Assembly (NCBI RefSeq): GCF_030363035.1
Contig: NZ_JAUCMN010000006.1
Span: 186,001-250,000 of the forward strand
DNA length: 64,000 bases
Direction of reading: 5' to 3'
Origin: Curtobacterium caseinilyticum
GTDB lineage: Bacteria; Actinomycetota; Actinomycetes; Actinomycetales; Microbacteriaceae
Below are positions 51,667-60,562 of this stretch, in pieces (the first letter of the stretch is position 1; the number at the start of each line of letters is the position of its first letter). A program made the translations under genes and the position numbers. A model generated the notes under the pieces. The model made no database searches. It had not been told where the DNA came from and saw only the letters and a list, made by a program, of their open reading frames with translations.

Positions 51667-53310
51667 TCAGTCGAGCCAGACGGTCGTCTCGCCCGGCAGC
51701 AGTCCGTCGCCCGCGTCGAGCGGTCCGGACGCGAGCACGACCGTGCCCGCCGGCATCGGCACCGGACTCGTCCCGAAGTTCGTGACGGACCGCCACCCGT
51801 CGTGCCGCGCGAACGCCACGACGTCGGCGCCGACATCGACCCAGGTCAGCTCCTCGCCGCGCTGGAGCCGCCGGCGGGCCGCGGTGGCCTGCCGGTACAG
51901 CGAGAGCGTCGAGGCGGGGTCGCCGTCCTCCGCCTCGACCGACGAGGCACCGAAGTCCTCGGGCTGCGGCAGGTGCGGGGCGACGGCGCCGAAGCCGAAG
52001 GACGGGCCGGTCCGGGTCCACGGGATCGGGACACGGCAGCCGTCCCGCCCCTTCACGGTGTGCCCGGTGCGGATCCACTTCGGGTCCTGCAGGCGCTCGT
52101 GCGGGATCGCCGGGGCCTCGTGGAGCCCGAGCTCCTCGCCCTGGTACAGGTACGTCGACCCGGGCAGCGCGAGGATCAGCAGCGTGGCCGCCCGCGCACG
52201 GCGTTCCCCGCGCGCCCGGTCGAGCTCCGGGTCGGTGCCGTCGGTGAGCAGCCAGGCGTCGGTGTCGGTGCCGTCGGGCAGCCCGTACCGCGTCGCGTGC
52301 CGGACCACGTCGTGGTTCGAGAGCACCCAGGTCGAAGACGCGCCCGACTCCTCGGACATCGCGAGGTTGCGGTCGATGATCGTGCGGAAGGACCCGGCGT
52401 CGAACGGCGACTCGAGCAGGTCGAAGTTGAAGGCCTGCCCGAGTTCGGTCGGGCGGGCGTAGAGCACGCGTCGGGGTGCCGGCGTCCAGGCCTCGGCGAT
52501 CGCCGCACGGGGCGGGTCGTACTCGTCGAGCACCGCGCGCCACGTCGCGAAGATCTCGTGGACCTCGTCGCGGTCGTACAGCGGGTCGGAGCCGTCGAGC
52601 GGCAGCGCCTGCTCGTTCGAGGGCCGGTAGGGCGTCGCCAGGTCCTTCGCGAGTCCGTGCGCGACGTCGACGCGGAACCCGTCCACACCGCGGTCGGACC
52701 ACGTCCGGAGCGTGGTCTCGAAGTCCGCGCGGACCTCGGGGTTCGACCAGTCGAGGTCCGGCTGCTCCGGCGCGAACAGATGCAGGTACCACTGCCCGTC
52801 GGGCACCCGGGTCCAGGCACTGCCGCCGAAGTTCGACACCCAGTCGCTGGGCGGGAGTTCCCCCGATTCCCCCGCGCCGTCGCGGAACACGTAGCGGGCG
52901 CGCTCCGGCGACCCGGGCGCCGCGGCGAGCGCCTGGCGGAACCACTCGTGCTGGTCGGAGGTGTGGTTCGGCACCACGTCGACGATCACGCGGACGTCGT
53001 GCTCGTGCGCGGCGCGGATGAACGCGTCGACGTCGTCGAGCGACCCGAGTCGCGGATCGACGTCCCGGTAGTCCGCGACATCGTACCCGCCGTCGGCGAG
53101 CGGCGACGGGTAGAAGGGCGACAACCAGACGGCGTCGACGCCGAGCGACGCCAGGTACGGCACGCGACTGGTGATGCCCGCGATGTCGCCGAGCCCGTCG
53201 GCGTCCGTGTCCGCGAAGCTCCGCGGGTACACCTGGTAGACGACGGCCTGGCGCCACCAGTCCGGGTCGGTCGTGCGCGGGCTGCTGGCGGGCGTCCGAG
53301 GGGTGCTCAC
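51667..53310 (-). CDS. GH13-family alpha-glucosidase
   Basis: A 547-residue glycoside hydrolase. The four GH13 regions are visible: DVVPNHTS, GFRVDVAHG (nucleophile Asp), AIAEAW (acid/base Glu) and LSNHDVVRH (third Asp). Start PDWWRQAVVYQVYPRSFADTDADGLGDIAGI and the domain B insert fit exo-alpha-1,4-glucosidase (GH13_30/23-like) rather than trehalose synthase. No signal peptide, so cytoplasmic. The open frame on the other strand (49498-53427) is a high-GC artefact. Confidence 0.94.
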   Translation of the reverse strand: MSTPRTPASSPRTTDPDWWRQAVVYQVYPRSFADTDADGLGDIAGITSRVPYLASLGVDAVWLSPFYPSPLADGGYDVADYRDVDPRLGSLDDVDAFIRAAHEHDVRVIVDVVPNHTSDQHEWFRQALAAAPGSPERARYVFRDGAGESGELPPSDWVSNFGGSAWTRVPDGQWYLHLFAPEQPDLDWSNPEVRADFETTLRTWSDRGVDGFRVDVAHGLAKDLATPYRPSNEQALPLDGSDPLYDRDEVHEIFATWRAVLDEYDPPRAAIAEAWTPAPRRVLYARPTELGQAFNFDLLESPFDAGSFRTIIDRNLAMSEESGASSTWVLSNHDVVRHATRYGLPDGTDTDAWLLTDGTDPELDRARGERRARAATLLILALPGSTYLYQGEELGLHEAPAIPHERLQDPKWIRTGHTVKGRDGCRVPIPWTRTGPSFGFGAVAPHLPQPEDFGASSVEAEDGDPASTLSLYRQATAARRRLQRGEELTWVDVGADVVAFARHDGWRSVTNFGTSPVPMPAGTVVLASGPLDAGDGLLPGETTVWLD

Positions 53311-53423
53311 CCCGTCAACCTACCGACGGGCGACCGGTCGGGAATGCAGCGTCGACCGTTGGCATTGGTTGTCGCTGACACCATCGTCGTGACCGGACGG
53401 TCACGCCGGAGAAGGGATCCCCC

Positions 53424-53981
53424 ATGACCAACGTCCTCGTCCTCGTCGGCAGCCTGCGCGCCGGCTCCACCAACCGTCAGCTCGCGGAGGCCGCCGAGCA
53501 GCACGCTCCGGAGGGCATCGCGCTCACGACCTTCGACGGCATCGTCGACCTGCCCTTCTACAACGAGGACATCGACGGCGACACGCCGCCCGCCGCAGCG
53601 GTGGCCTTCCGCGACGCCGTCGCAGCCGCCGACGCCCTGCTGCTCGTCACGCCCGAGTACAACGGCACGATGCCGGCCGTGCTGAAGAACGCGCTCGACT
53701 GGGGCTCGCGCCCGTTCGGCGCCTCGCCGCTGTCCGGCAAGCCGCTCGCCGTCATCGGTTCGGCGTTCGGTCAGTACGGCGGCGTCTGGGCGCACGACGA
53801 CGCCCGCAAGTCGGCCGGGATCGCCGGCGCGAAGGTGCTCGAGGACGTCAAGGTCGCCATCCCGCAGTCGGTGGTCCGGTTCGCCGAGACCCACCCGCGC
53901 GAGGACGCCGAGGTCGTGGAGCTCCTGCAGGGCGCGCTCCGCGCCCTGGCGAGCGCCGCCGAGGAGCGCGTCGCGGCGTGA
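53424..53981 (+). CDS. NADPH-dependent FMN reductase
   Basis: A 185-residue flavodoxin-like reductase from ATG 53424. GSLRAGSTNRQLAEAA binds FMN phosphate, VTPEYNGTMPAVLKNALDW is the flavin loop, and AVIGSAFGQYGGVWA follows. Such enzymes reduce quinones, azo dyes or chromate, or supply FMNH2. It lies between a GH13 gene and a MarR gene with no evident operon. Confidence 0.93.
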   Translation: MTNVLVLVGSLRAGSTNRQLAEAAEQHAPEGIALTTFDGIVDLPFYNEDIDGDTPPAAAVAFRDAVAAADALLLVTPEYNGTMPAVLKNALDWGSRPFGASPLSGKPLAVIGSAFGQYGGVWAHDDARKSAGIAGAKVLEDVKVAIPQSVVRFAETHPREDAEVVELLQGALRALASAAEERVAA

Positions 53982-54013
53982 GCCGCACCGGTCGCCGTCG
54001 GGTGACCACGCAG

Positions 54014-54055
54014 GGACGGGAGGCGCGGTGCCAGCGGACACCGCGCCTCCCGTCC
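54014..54055 (+). terminator. Hairpin family member 3, terminator of the FMN reductase gene
   Basis: GGACGGGAGGCGCGGTG (54014-54030) pairs perfectly with CACCGCGCCTCCCGTCC (54039-54055) over 17 bp, loop ccagcgga. It lies 33 bases past the stop. Confidence 0.8.
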
Positions 54056-54135
54056 GTCACGTCGTCGCGTCGGTGGCCGGTCGACGCCCCGGATCACTAG
54101 ACGGACGAGATACCAGAGGGGTTACCCTGAGCGGC

Positions 54136-54648
54136 ATGACCACGCAGGAGATCGCGGAGCCGTCCGGGTACTGGTTCCCGGACGACGACGCCACCCAGCG
54201 CGGCGTCGCCGTGCTCAACGCCCTGCGCCGGTACCGTTCCGCGGAGACCGCGATGCGGCGGCGGACGCGTGACTCGATGGGCATGGGCGAGACCGACCTG
54301 CTCGCCGTGCGCTACCTGCTGCAGGCGCAGCGAGCCGGGCGCATCGTGAAGCCGAAGGACCTGTCCGCCTACCTGAAGATCTCGTCGGCGTCGACCACCA
54401 TCCTGATCGACCGGTTGGTGAAGTCGAACCACGTCCGGCGTGCCCCGCACCCGACGGACCGTCGGGCACTCGTCATCACCCCCACCGTCGAGACCGACGA
54501 CGAGGTCCGCGCGACCCTCGGCATCATGCACCGGCGCATGATGGACGTCGCCGAGGGGCTCTCCGCCGACGACGCCCGTGTCGTCGCGACGTTCCTCGAG
54601 CAGATGCGCAGCGCCGTCGACCAGGTCGACCCCGTCCCGGAGCACTGA
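54136..54648 (+). CDS. MarR-family transcriptional regulator
   Basis: A 170-residue regulator from ATG 54136. The winged helix includes VKPKDLSAYLKISSASTTILIDRLVKSNHVRRAPHPTDRRALVITPT. MarR proteins respond to phenolic or oxidative signals. It precedes the dps-SDR-reductase group on the same strand (110 bases), which it may regulate. A repeat GGTAACCCC / GGTATC (about 54113-54127) overlaps the presumed promoter. Confidence 0.92.
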   Translation: MTTQEIAEPSGYWFPDDDATQRGVAVLNALRRYRSAETAMRRRTRDSMGMGETDLLAVRYLLQAQRAGRIVKPKDLSAYLKISSASTTILIDRLVKSNHVRRAPHPTDRRALVITPTVETDDEVRATLGIMHRRMMDVAEGLSADDARVVATFLEQMRSAVDQVDPVPEH

Positions 54649-54757
54649 CCGGACGGTCGGAGCACCACGGGGGACACCCCGCTTCCACGTGCTCTGGGAA
54701 CGCCGCCCGCGAGACCGCGTAGACCGGAAGGGTCACCGACCGCGAAAGGAGCCGATC

Positions 54758-55264
54758 ATGCACGCATCGGACAAGCTCGCCGCCAACCTCCAGGCCGTCC
54801 TGGTGGACCTCATCGACCTGCACCTGCAGGGCAAGCAGGCCCACTGGAACATCCTCGGGACCAACTTCCGCGACCTCCACCTGCAGCTCGACGAGATCGT
54901 CGACGCAGCACGCGAGTTCGCCGACGACACCGCCGAGCGCATGCGTGCGCTCTACGCCGTGCCGGACGGCCGCTCGGCCACGGTCGCGCAGTCGAGCCAC
55001 CTCGACCCGTTCCCCGAGGGCGAGGTCGCCACGCACGACGCCATCGACCTGGTGACCCTGCGCCTGTACCAGGCCACGGGCACCATGCGGGACGTCCACG
55101 ACGAGGTCGACGACGAGGACCCGACGACCGCGGACCTGCTCCACGGCTTCATCGAGCGCCTCGAGCAGCTCGCCTGGATGGTCTCCGCCGAGAACCGCGC
55201 TCCGCGCACGCCCCTCGCGGCGGCCACGAGCCCGGCGACCGCCGAAGCCTCCACCGCCTCCTGA
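54758..55264 (+). CDS. dps: Dps-family DNA starvation / ferroxidase protein
   Basis: A 168-residue ferritin-like protein from ATG 54758 (AAAGGAG upstream). The ferroxidase site at the dimer interface is visible as QAHWNILGTNFRDLHLQLDEIVDAAREF (His, His, Asp, Glu). It stores iron and protects DNA from peroxide as a 12-mer. The Ala/Thr tail (AAATSPATAEAST) may touch DNA. The SDR gene follows by three bases, so expression is linked. Confidence 0.95.
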   Translation: MHASDKLAANLQAVLVDLIDLHLQGKQAHWNILGTNFRDLHLQLDEIVDAAREFADDTAERMRALYAVPDGRSATVAQSSHLDPFPEGEVATHDAIDLVTLRLYQATGTMRDVHDEVDDEDPTTADLLHGFIERLEQLAWMVSAENRAPRTPLAAATSPATAEASTAS

Positions 55265-55266
55265 CC

Positions 55267-56067
55267 GTGGACCTCGGGATCCAGGGCAAGACCGCCCTGG
55301 TCTTCGGTGGCGACTCCGGCATCGGCTGGAACACGGCTCGCATCCTCCTGGCGGAGGGTGCGACCGTGGTCGTCACCGACATCGACCAGGGCCGGCTCGA
55401 CACCAGCGCCGACCAGCTCGAGGCACCGCACGGCAAGTTGTTCGCCTTCGCTGCGGACGTGACGAAGGCCGACAGCCTCGCCGCGCTGCACGGGAAGGTG
55501 CGTGACGCCGTCGGCGAGATCGACATCCTCGTGCAGTCCTCGGGGGTCACCGGCGCCCAGGGCATGTTCCACGAGATCGACGAGCAGGGCTGGCTCGACA
55601 CCATCGACGTCGACCTGATGGGCCCGGTGCGGATCACGCGCGAGTTCATCGGCGACCTGCGCAACGGCGGCTGGGGCCGCATCGTCTACCTGGTGTCCGA
55701 GGACGCCTCGCAGCCGTACGACGACGAGCTGCCCTACTGCGCCGCCAAGGCCGGGGTGCTCTCGTTCGCCAAGGGCCTCTCGCGGTCCTACGCGTCCGAG
55801 GGCCTGCTCGTCAACACCGTCAGCCCCGCGTTCATCCACACGCCGATGACCGACGCCATGATGGACAAGCGCGCGAAGCAGCTCGGCACCTCGTTCGACG
55901 AGGCGGTCTCGAGCTTCCTCGACGAGGAACGTCCGTACATGGAGCTCGGTCGCCGCGGCGAGCCCGAGGAGGTCGCGAACGTCGTGGCCTTCCTGTGCTC
56001 CGACCTGGCGAGCTTCGTCAACGGGTCGAACTACCGCGTCGATTCCGGCTCGGTCGCCACCATCTAG
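55267..56067 (+). CDS. Short-chain dehydrogenase/reductase (SDR)
   Basis: A 266-residue classical SDR from GTG 55267. The cofactor site is FGGDSGIGWNTA (variant of TGxxxGxG), LVQSSGVTG is the NNAG-like strand, and YCAAKAGVLSFAKG has the catalytic Tyr-Lys. The first Gly-rich motif starts with Gly instead of Thr. Substrate unknown. It lies between Dps and a FAD reductase, three genes within one transcript. Confidence 0.93.
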   Translation: MDLGIQGKTALVFGGDSGIGWNTARILLAEGATVVVTDIDQGRLDTSADQLEAPHGKLFAFAADVTKADSLAALHGKVRDAVGEIDILVQSSGVTGAQGMFHEIDEQGWLDTIDVDLMGPVRITREFIGDLRNGGWGRIVYLVSEDASQPYDDELPYCAAKAGVLSFAKGLSRSYASEGLLVNTVSPAFIHTPMTDAMMDKRAKQLGTSFDEAVSSFLDEERPYMELGRRGEPEEVANVVAFLCSDLASFVNGSNYRVDSGSVATI

Positions 56068-56074
56068 GAGAACC

Positions 56075-57268
56075 ATGACGGACTTCCGGTACCTCGTCGT
56101 CGGAGGCGGGATGGTCGCCGACTCGGCCGCACGCGGCATCCGCGAGATCGACCAGGACGGCTCGATCGGCATCATCAGTGAGGACGTCGACCGGCCGTAC
56201 GCCCGTCCCGCGCTGTCGAAGAAGCTCTGGACCGACCCCGGGTTCAGCTGGGACGACAAGGTCGACCTGCACACGGAGGAGACCGGAGCGACGTTCCTGC
56301 TCGGGACCGTGGTGACGTCGATCGACCGCGCGGCGAAGACGGTCACGACCTCGGCGGGCGAGACCTACGGCTACGAGCGACTGCTCCTCGCCACCGGCGG
56401 GAAGCCGCGCAGCCTGCCCGGACTGTCGCCGTCGTCGCGGGTGCTCGACTACCGCAGCGCCGCCGACTACCGGCGGCTCCGTGAGCTCGCCGACTCCGGG
56501 GCCTACGTCGCCGTCGTCGGGGGCAGCTACATCGGCACGGAGATCGCCGCCGGCATCGTGCAGAACGGCGCCCGGGTGACCCTGGTCACCCCGGACGAGG
56601 TCCTCGGCGGGCACATGTTCCCCGCGGGGCTCGCACGTTCGTTCCACCAGCGGTTCGTCGACCACGGGGTCGACCTGCGATCCGGCCGACGCGTCGAGCA
56701 GGGGACGGAGACCGGCGACGGTGTGTCCCTGACGCTGGACGACGGGTCGGTCATCGAGGCCGACGCGGTCGTCGCAGGCCTCGGCATCGAACCGCAGACG
56801 CAGCTCGCCGCCGACGCCGGACTCACCGTGCGGGACGGCATCGTGGTGTCGTCGACGCTGCTCACCGACGACGACTCGGTCTTCGCCGCCGGCGACGTCG
56901 CCGAGTACCCGGACCGCATCCTCGGCACCCGTCGCGTCGAACACGTCGACAACGCGACGCAGCAGGGGCGCCAGGCGGGACGGAACCTGGCGGACGCCGA
57001 CGAGACGTACGACCACACGCCGATGTTCTACTCGAACGTCTTCGACACGGGGTACGAGGCGGTCGGTCGGGTGTCGACGGAGCTGCACACCCTCGAGGAC
57101 TGGCAGGACCCGGACACGACCGGCGTCGTCTACTACCTGGACGACGACGACACGGTCCGCGGTGTGCTGCTGTGGAACGTGTCGGGCAAGACCGACGAGG
57201 CACGGAAGGTGCTCGCGGACGCCAACGCGCTGACGCGGGAGATGCTGCCGGGGCGCATCACGCCGTAG
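56075..57268 (+). CDS. FAD-dependent pyridine nucleotide-disulfide-type oxidoreductase
   Basis: A 397-residue reductase from ATG 56075, seven bases after the SDR stop. FAD site YLVVGGGMVADSAARGI, NAD(P) site YVAVVGGSYIGTEIAAGI, and FAAGDVAEYPD near residue 270 fit AIF/ferredoxin reductase-like proteins. It probably transfers electrons to a partner protein; none is adjacent, so the acceptor is unknown. Confidence 0.93.
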   Translation: MTDFRYLVVGGGMVADSAARGIREIDQDGSIGIISEDVDRPYARPALSKKLWTDPGFSWDDKVDLHTEETGATFLLGTVVTSIDRAAKTVTTSAGETYGYERLLLATGGKPRSLPGLSPSSRVLDYRSAADYRRLRELADSGAYVAVVGGSYIGTEIAAGIVQNGARVTLVTPDEVLGGHMFPAGLARSFHQRFVDHGVDLRSGRRVEQGTETGDGVSLTLDDGSVIEADAVVAGLGIEPQTQLAADAGLTVRDGIVVSSTLLTDDDSVFAAGDVAEYPDRILGTRRVEHVDNATQQGRQAGRNLADADETYDHTPMFYSNVFDTGYEAVGRVSTELHTLEDWQDPDTTGVVYYLDDDDTVRGVLLWNVSGKTDEARKVLADANALTREMLPGRITP

Positions 57269-57302
57269 CGCACCCCTGCGCATCCGGCCGAGTGGTCGGC
57301 GA

Positions 57303-57345
57303 GAGCGACGGTCCGCGCCCGGGTTCCGGGCGCGGACGGTCGCTC
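57303..57345. terminator. Strong bidirectional terminator between converging genes
   Basis: GAGCGACGGTCCGCGCCCGG (57303-57322) pairs with 57326-57345 over 20 bp with one mismatch and a three-base loop, after the reductase stop and before the converging hydrolase. Confidence 0.8.
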
Positions 57346-57398
57346 CGACGGACCGGTCCCGGATCCGAGTGGGGGGGCGAGTCTCGCCGCAGCGCGCG

Positions 57399-58487
57399 TC
57401 AGCGCCGGTCGCGCACCTCGGGCGCGACGTCGTCGACGACCTCAGCACGGTCCGACGGGTCCACCGGGATGCCGTCGCCGTCGGCCATCGCGACCGCGTG
57501 CGCCGACTTCGCGCGCTCGAGCTCCTCGTCGTCGCCCTTCGCCATACCGGCCAGCTCGATGAAGCGGGACTTCAGGACCAGCCAGGCGTCCTTCGGCCCG
57601 AGACGCGCCAGGTCCGACGAGGTCGTGGTGTCGCGGACACGCTTGAGCGAACCGACACCACGGTCGGTGATCCGTCCGGCGACGTGCGCCACGGCGAGCT
57701 GCGCGACCGCGTCCGCCTGCGCGTGCATCACCGAGTGCGCACCGCCGACGACCTCGCGGAGCACGGCGTGCGGGAACACCCGGGCGAGCGAGCGCACCCA
57801 CTCGCGGGGCACCATCGCGTCGTGCTCACCGCGGATGACGAGCGTGCGCGCACGGACCTCGGCAGCGCGCTCCTCGATCGGGAACGCGATCATCTTCGGC
57901 AGCACCTTGCTGAACCAGTGCCAGCCGCACAGCGCGTACGCGGTGACGGCGTGCCAGCGCACCGCGGCCGGCTCGTGCAGCGCCGAGCGCAGGAACCGGA
58001 ACGCCGACGTCGGGATGCTCCGCGCCCGGCTGTCCACGACGGGACTGATGAGCACGAGGTCGCGGATGTGCGGGTTCCGCGCGGCGACCTCCGTGACCAC
58101 CTGGGTGCCCATCGAGTGCCCGACGAGCACCGGGTCCTCGAGCCGGAGCGCACGGATGACCTGTTCGACGGCGTCCGCGTACCGCTCGATCGACACGGCG
58201 CCCCGGAAGCGGGGGACGCCGGCGAACCCGGGCAGGTCGAGCGCGTGCACGGGCCCGTTCTCGTTGAGGTGCGGGGCGAGCCGCTCGTAGTAGGTCGCGG
58301 CGATGCCGAGCCCGGCGACGAGCACGAACGCCCGGTCGCCCGGCTGGCCGATCGAGCTCACCCGGACGTAGGTGCCGTCGACGGCGATGCGGTCGACCTC
58401 GACCTCGACGTCGGCGTCCTCGGCGTGGGCGAGCTCCCCCGCCGGGTCCGGGGCGGGATCGGACTGCGGTGCGTCCTGGTCGTGCAC
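57399..58487 (-). CDS. Alpha/beta hydrolase
   Basis: A 362-residue hydrolase from GTG 58487 with AGGAGG upstream. LVAGLGIAATYYERLAPHL is the oxyanion strand, LVGHSMGTQVVTEVAARNP holds the nucleophile Ser, VIRGEHDAMVP the acid and VGGAHSVMHAQ the catalytic His. An acidic N-terminus (about 45 residues) and a long C-terminal extension (about 290-362) lie outside the fold. Substrate unknown; the frame above 58487 is upstream DNA. Confidence 0.9.
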   Translation of the reverse strand: MHDQDAPQSDPAPDPAGELAHAEDADVEVEVDRIAVDGTYVRVSSIGQPGDRAFVLVAGLGIAATYYERLAPHLNENGPVHALDLPGFAGVPRFRGAVSIERYADAVEQVIRALRLEDPVLVGHSMGTQVVTEVAARNPHIRDLVLISPVVDSRARSIPTSAFRFLRSALHEPAAVRWHAVTAYALCGWHWFSKVLPKMIAFPIEERAAEVRARTLVIRGEHDAMVPREWVRSLARVFPHAVLREVVGGAHSVMHAQADAVAQLAVAHVAGRITDRGVGSLKRVRDTTTSSDLARLGPKDAWLVLKSRFIELAGMAKGDDEELERAKSAHAVAMADGDGIPVDPSDRAEVVDDVAPEVRDRR

Positions 58488-58530
58488 GGCGGCCTCCTGT
58501 GGGTTGGCGACCGCCCACGATACCGGTCGA

Positions 58531-59406
58531 TCACCCGCCGAACGGAGAAGCGGGGGTGCCGTGCACTCGGGTCTCCACAGCGAAGACCGCGCCGGAGTGC
58601 GGGTACTGCTCCAGCTGCTCCTCCGTGCTGTTCTCGCGCGCGGTGCCGATGAACAGCGTCGACATGGTCGGCCCACCGAACGCGACCGAGGTGACGTTCG
58701 GTGCCGGCACCTCGACGGTCTCGAGGTGCGCACCGGAGGCGTCCCACCGCTCGACCCGCCCGCTGCCGTACACCGCGGTCCAGAAGCAGCCCTCGTCGTC
58801 GCGGACCAGCCCGTCGTGCGCCGCGCCGCTGACGAACGGCTCGAGTTCGCCGAGCTCCCCGTCGGGCCCGTAGGAGCCGCGGTAGATCGTCGACGTGCTC
58901 GTGTCCGTGACGTACATCACGTCACCGTCGGCCGACCACTCCATGCCGTTCGTCACCCCGAAGCCGCCGCGCAGCACCCGGGTGGTGCCGTCGGGCTCGA
59001 CGGAGTAGAGCGCACCGGCAGGGTCCTGGTCGGAGAGGTCCATGCTGCCGACCAGGAAGCGACCGAACGGGTCGCACTTGCCCTCGTTGAAGCGCATCTC
59101 ACCGGTCGCGTGGTGCACCCGCACGAGCTCGCGTTCCACCACGCCCTGCTCGTCCGTGAGCACCACCGTGTCGCCGAGGGCCGCGACGAAGCCGCCCTGC
59201 GCGCGGGGTTGGAAGCTCGCGAGGGGCGGCGGCAGCGCCACACTCGACTCGACCGTCCCGTCCGCGCGGGCGGTGGTGAGCAGCCCGAGCGTGATGTCCG
59301 TCCACCGGAGTCGCTCGGCCGCCGGGTCCCAGACGATGCTCTCGGCGAGCACCGCCTGCTCGTCGCAGAGGACGGTCACGGGTCCGGTCACGGCGTCGGT
59401 GTGCAT
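58531..59406 (-). CDS. SMP-30/gluconolactonase-family protein
   Basis: A 291-residue beta-propeller hydrolase from ATG 59406: AESIVWDPAAERLRWTDI (metal Glu), MRFNEGKCDPFGRFLVGSMD (metal Asn), and GVTNGMEWSADGDVMYVTDT (metal Asn/Asp) are SMP-30 signatures. It opens sugar lactones such as gluconolactone in calcium- or zinc-dependent fashion. It is followed by the hydrolase gene on the same strand (43 bases). Confidence 0.92.
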   Translation of the reverse strand: MHTDAVTGPVTVLCDEQAVLAESIVWDPAAERLRWTDITLGLLTTARADGTVESSVALPPPLASFQPRAQGGFVAALGDTVVLTDEQGVVERELVRVHHATGEMRFNEGKCDPFGRFLVGSMDLSDQDPAGALYSVEPDGTTRVLRGGFGVTNGMEWSADGDVMYVTDTSTSTIYRGSYGPDGELGELEPFVSGAAHDGLVRDDEGCFWTAVYGSGRVERWDASGAHLETVEVPAPNVTSVAFGGPTMSTLFIGTARENSTEEQLEQYPHSGAVFAVETRVHGTPASPFGG

Positions 59407-59544
59407 GCGTCCCCGTCTACCGCGGCGGGCGTGCACGGCCTGCCAGCGACGCCGGACAGCGCGGGAGCCGGGACCTGGTATACCCCAGGTGCACCGGCTC
59501 CGACTTCTCATCCCCCCAGCAGGAGGCGAGCTGATGCCAACATA

Positions 59545-60378
59545 TCAGAGGCGCGCGAAGCGGGCACGGAAGAAGCACCAGACGCCGTACGCCAGGAACC
59601 CGATGCCGATCGCCACGAGCAGCACGGTCCCGGCCGGCAGCTCCCGCACCGCGTCGAAGGCACCGTCGAGTCCCGTGGCCTGGTCCGGGTCGCTGCGGAT
59701 GCCCGCCACGGCGAGGAGCACACCGACCACGACGATCGCGAAGCCCTTGCCGACGTAGCCGGTGACCGCGAGCACGGTGACGATGCGGTCGAGGGACTCC
59801 GGCGGCCGGACGATGTGCTTCCGGAAGGACCGGCGGACGCCGATCACGACCATCCCCACCCCGACGGCGACCGCCACCGCGGCGGCGGCGAGCAGCAGGA
59901 GGACGCCGCCCGGGGTCGCGAGCGCCTGGGCCGCAGCGCTCCGGCTGGACCCGCTCGAGCTCTTGCCTGCACCGAGGGCGAAGGTCGCTGCCGACCAGGA
60001 GACGACGCCGTAGACGACGGCCTTGCCCGCGTTCTCCGCGCGGGTGGCCCACGCGCGGGCGCTGTCCGACCGGCCACCGACGATCGTCTCGACGACGAGC
60101 CGCAGGGTGAGTGCGGCGGTGCCGACGGCCACCACCCAGAGCAGCACGACGCCGCCGGGGACGTCCGCCAGCTGCTGCAGGGCACCGGACTGGTCCGTCT
60201 CGCTGCCCCCGGACGCGTTGCCGAGGCCGAGCAGGACGACCAGGTACCCGATCAGCAGGTGCACGATGCCGCTGCCGACGTACCCGGCGCGAACGAGCAG
60301 CTCGAACCACCTGCTGTCGGCGACGTTGCGCGCCTGTCGTCCGGTCTCGCGCACTGCTCGTTCCGCTTGGTCGCTCAT
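59545..60378 (-). CDS. DUF1206 membrane protein
   Basis: A 277-residue protein with six helices arranged as three DUF1206 repeats (LLVRAGYVGSGIVHLLIGYLVV; NAGKAVVYGVVSWSAATFAL; VTGYVGKGFAIVVVGVLLAVAG). Function unknown, typical of actinobacteria. The upstream gap holds a 18-bp tandem array. Confidence 0.92.
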   Translation of the reverse strand: MSDQAERAVRETGRQARNVADSRWFELLVRAGYVGSGIVHLLIGYLVVLLGLGNASGGSETDQSGALQQLADVPGGVVLLWVVAVGTAALTLRLVVETIVGGRSDSARAWATRAENAGKAVVYGVVSWSAATFALGAGKSSSGSSRSAAAQALATPGGVLLLLAAAAVAVAVGVGMVVIGVRRSFRKHIVRPPESLDRIVTVLAVTGYVGKGFAIVVVGVLLAVAGIRSDPDQATGLDGAFDAVRELPAGTVLLVAIGIGFLAYGVWCFFRARFARL

Positions 60379-60440
60379 CCCGACCAGCGTGCCCGATGCC
60401 GGGCGTGCTGTCCGAGACGCGCCGGTCCGCGCCCGGACGC

Positions 60441-60530
60441 GGCGGCCCGGAGGCGCGCGGCGGACCGGAGGCGCGCGGCGGACCGGAGGTGCGCGGCGGA
60501 CCGGAGGCGCGCAACGGGCGGGAGGCGCGT
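60441..60530. repeat. 18-bp tandem repeat, five units
   Basis: GGCGGACCGGAGGCGCGC is repeated at 60441, 60459, 60477, 60495 and, less well, 60513; the last unit merges with the left arm of the RtcB terminator hairpin. The array lies upstream of the DUF1206 gene. Confidence 0.8.
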
Positions 60531-60554
60531 GGCGGACGTGCCCCGCGCCTCCCG
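60519..60554 (-). terminator. Hairpin family member 4 after rtcB
   Basis: CGGGAGGCGCG (60519-60529) and CGCGCCTCCCG (60544-60554), a perfect 11-bp stem nine bases past the rtcB stop, with the same core as the hairpins at 571, 19337 and 54014. Confidence 0.75.
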
Positions 60555-60562
60555 TCTGGCGG

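Noticed and set aside
49498-53427. 1309-residue open frame on the + strand
   Set aside because: It is antisense to the surface protein and the GH13 gene, Arg/Pro-rich and without domains; long antisense frames are expected at about 70% GC.
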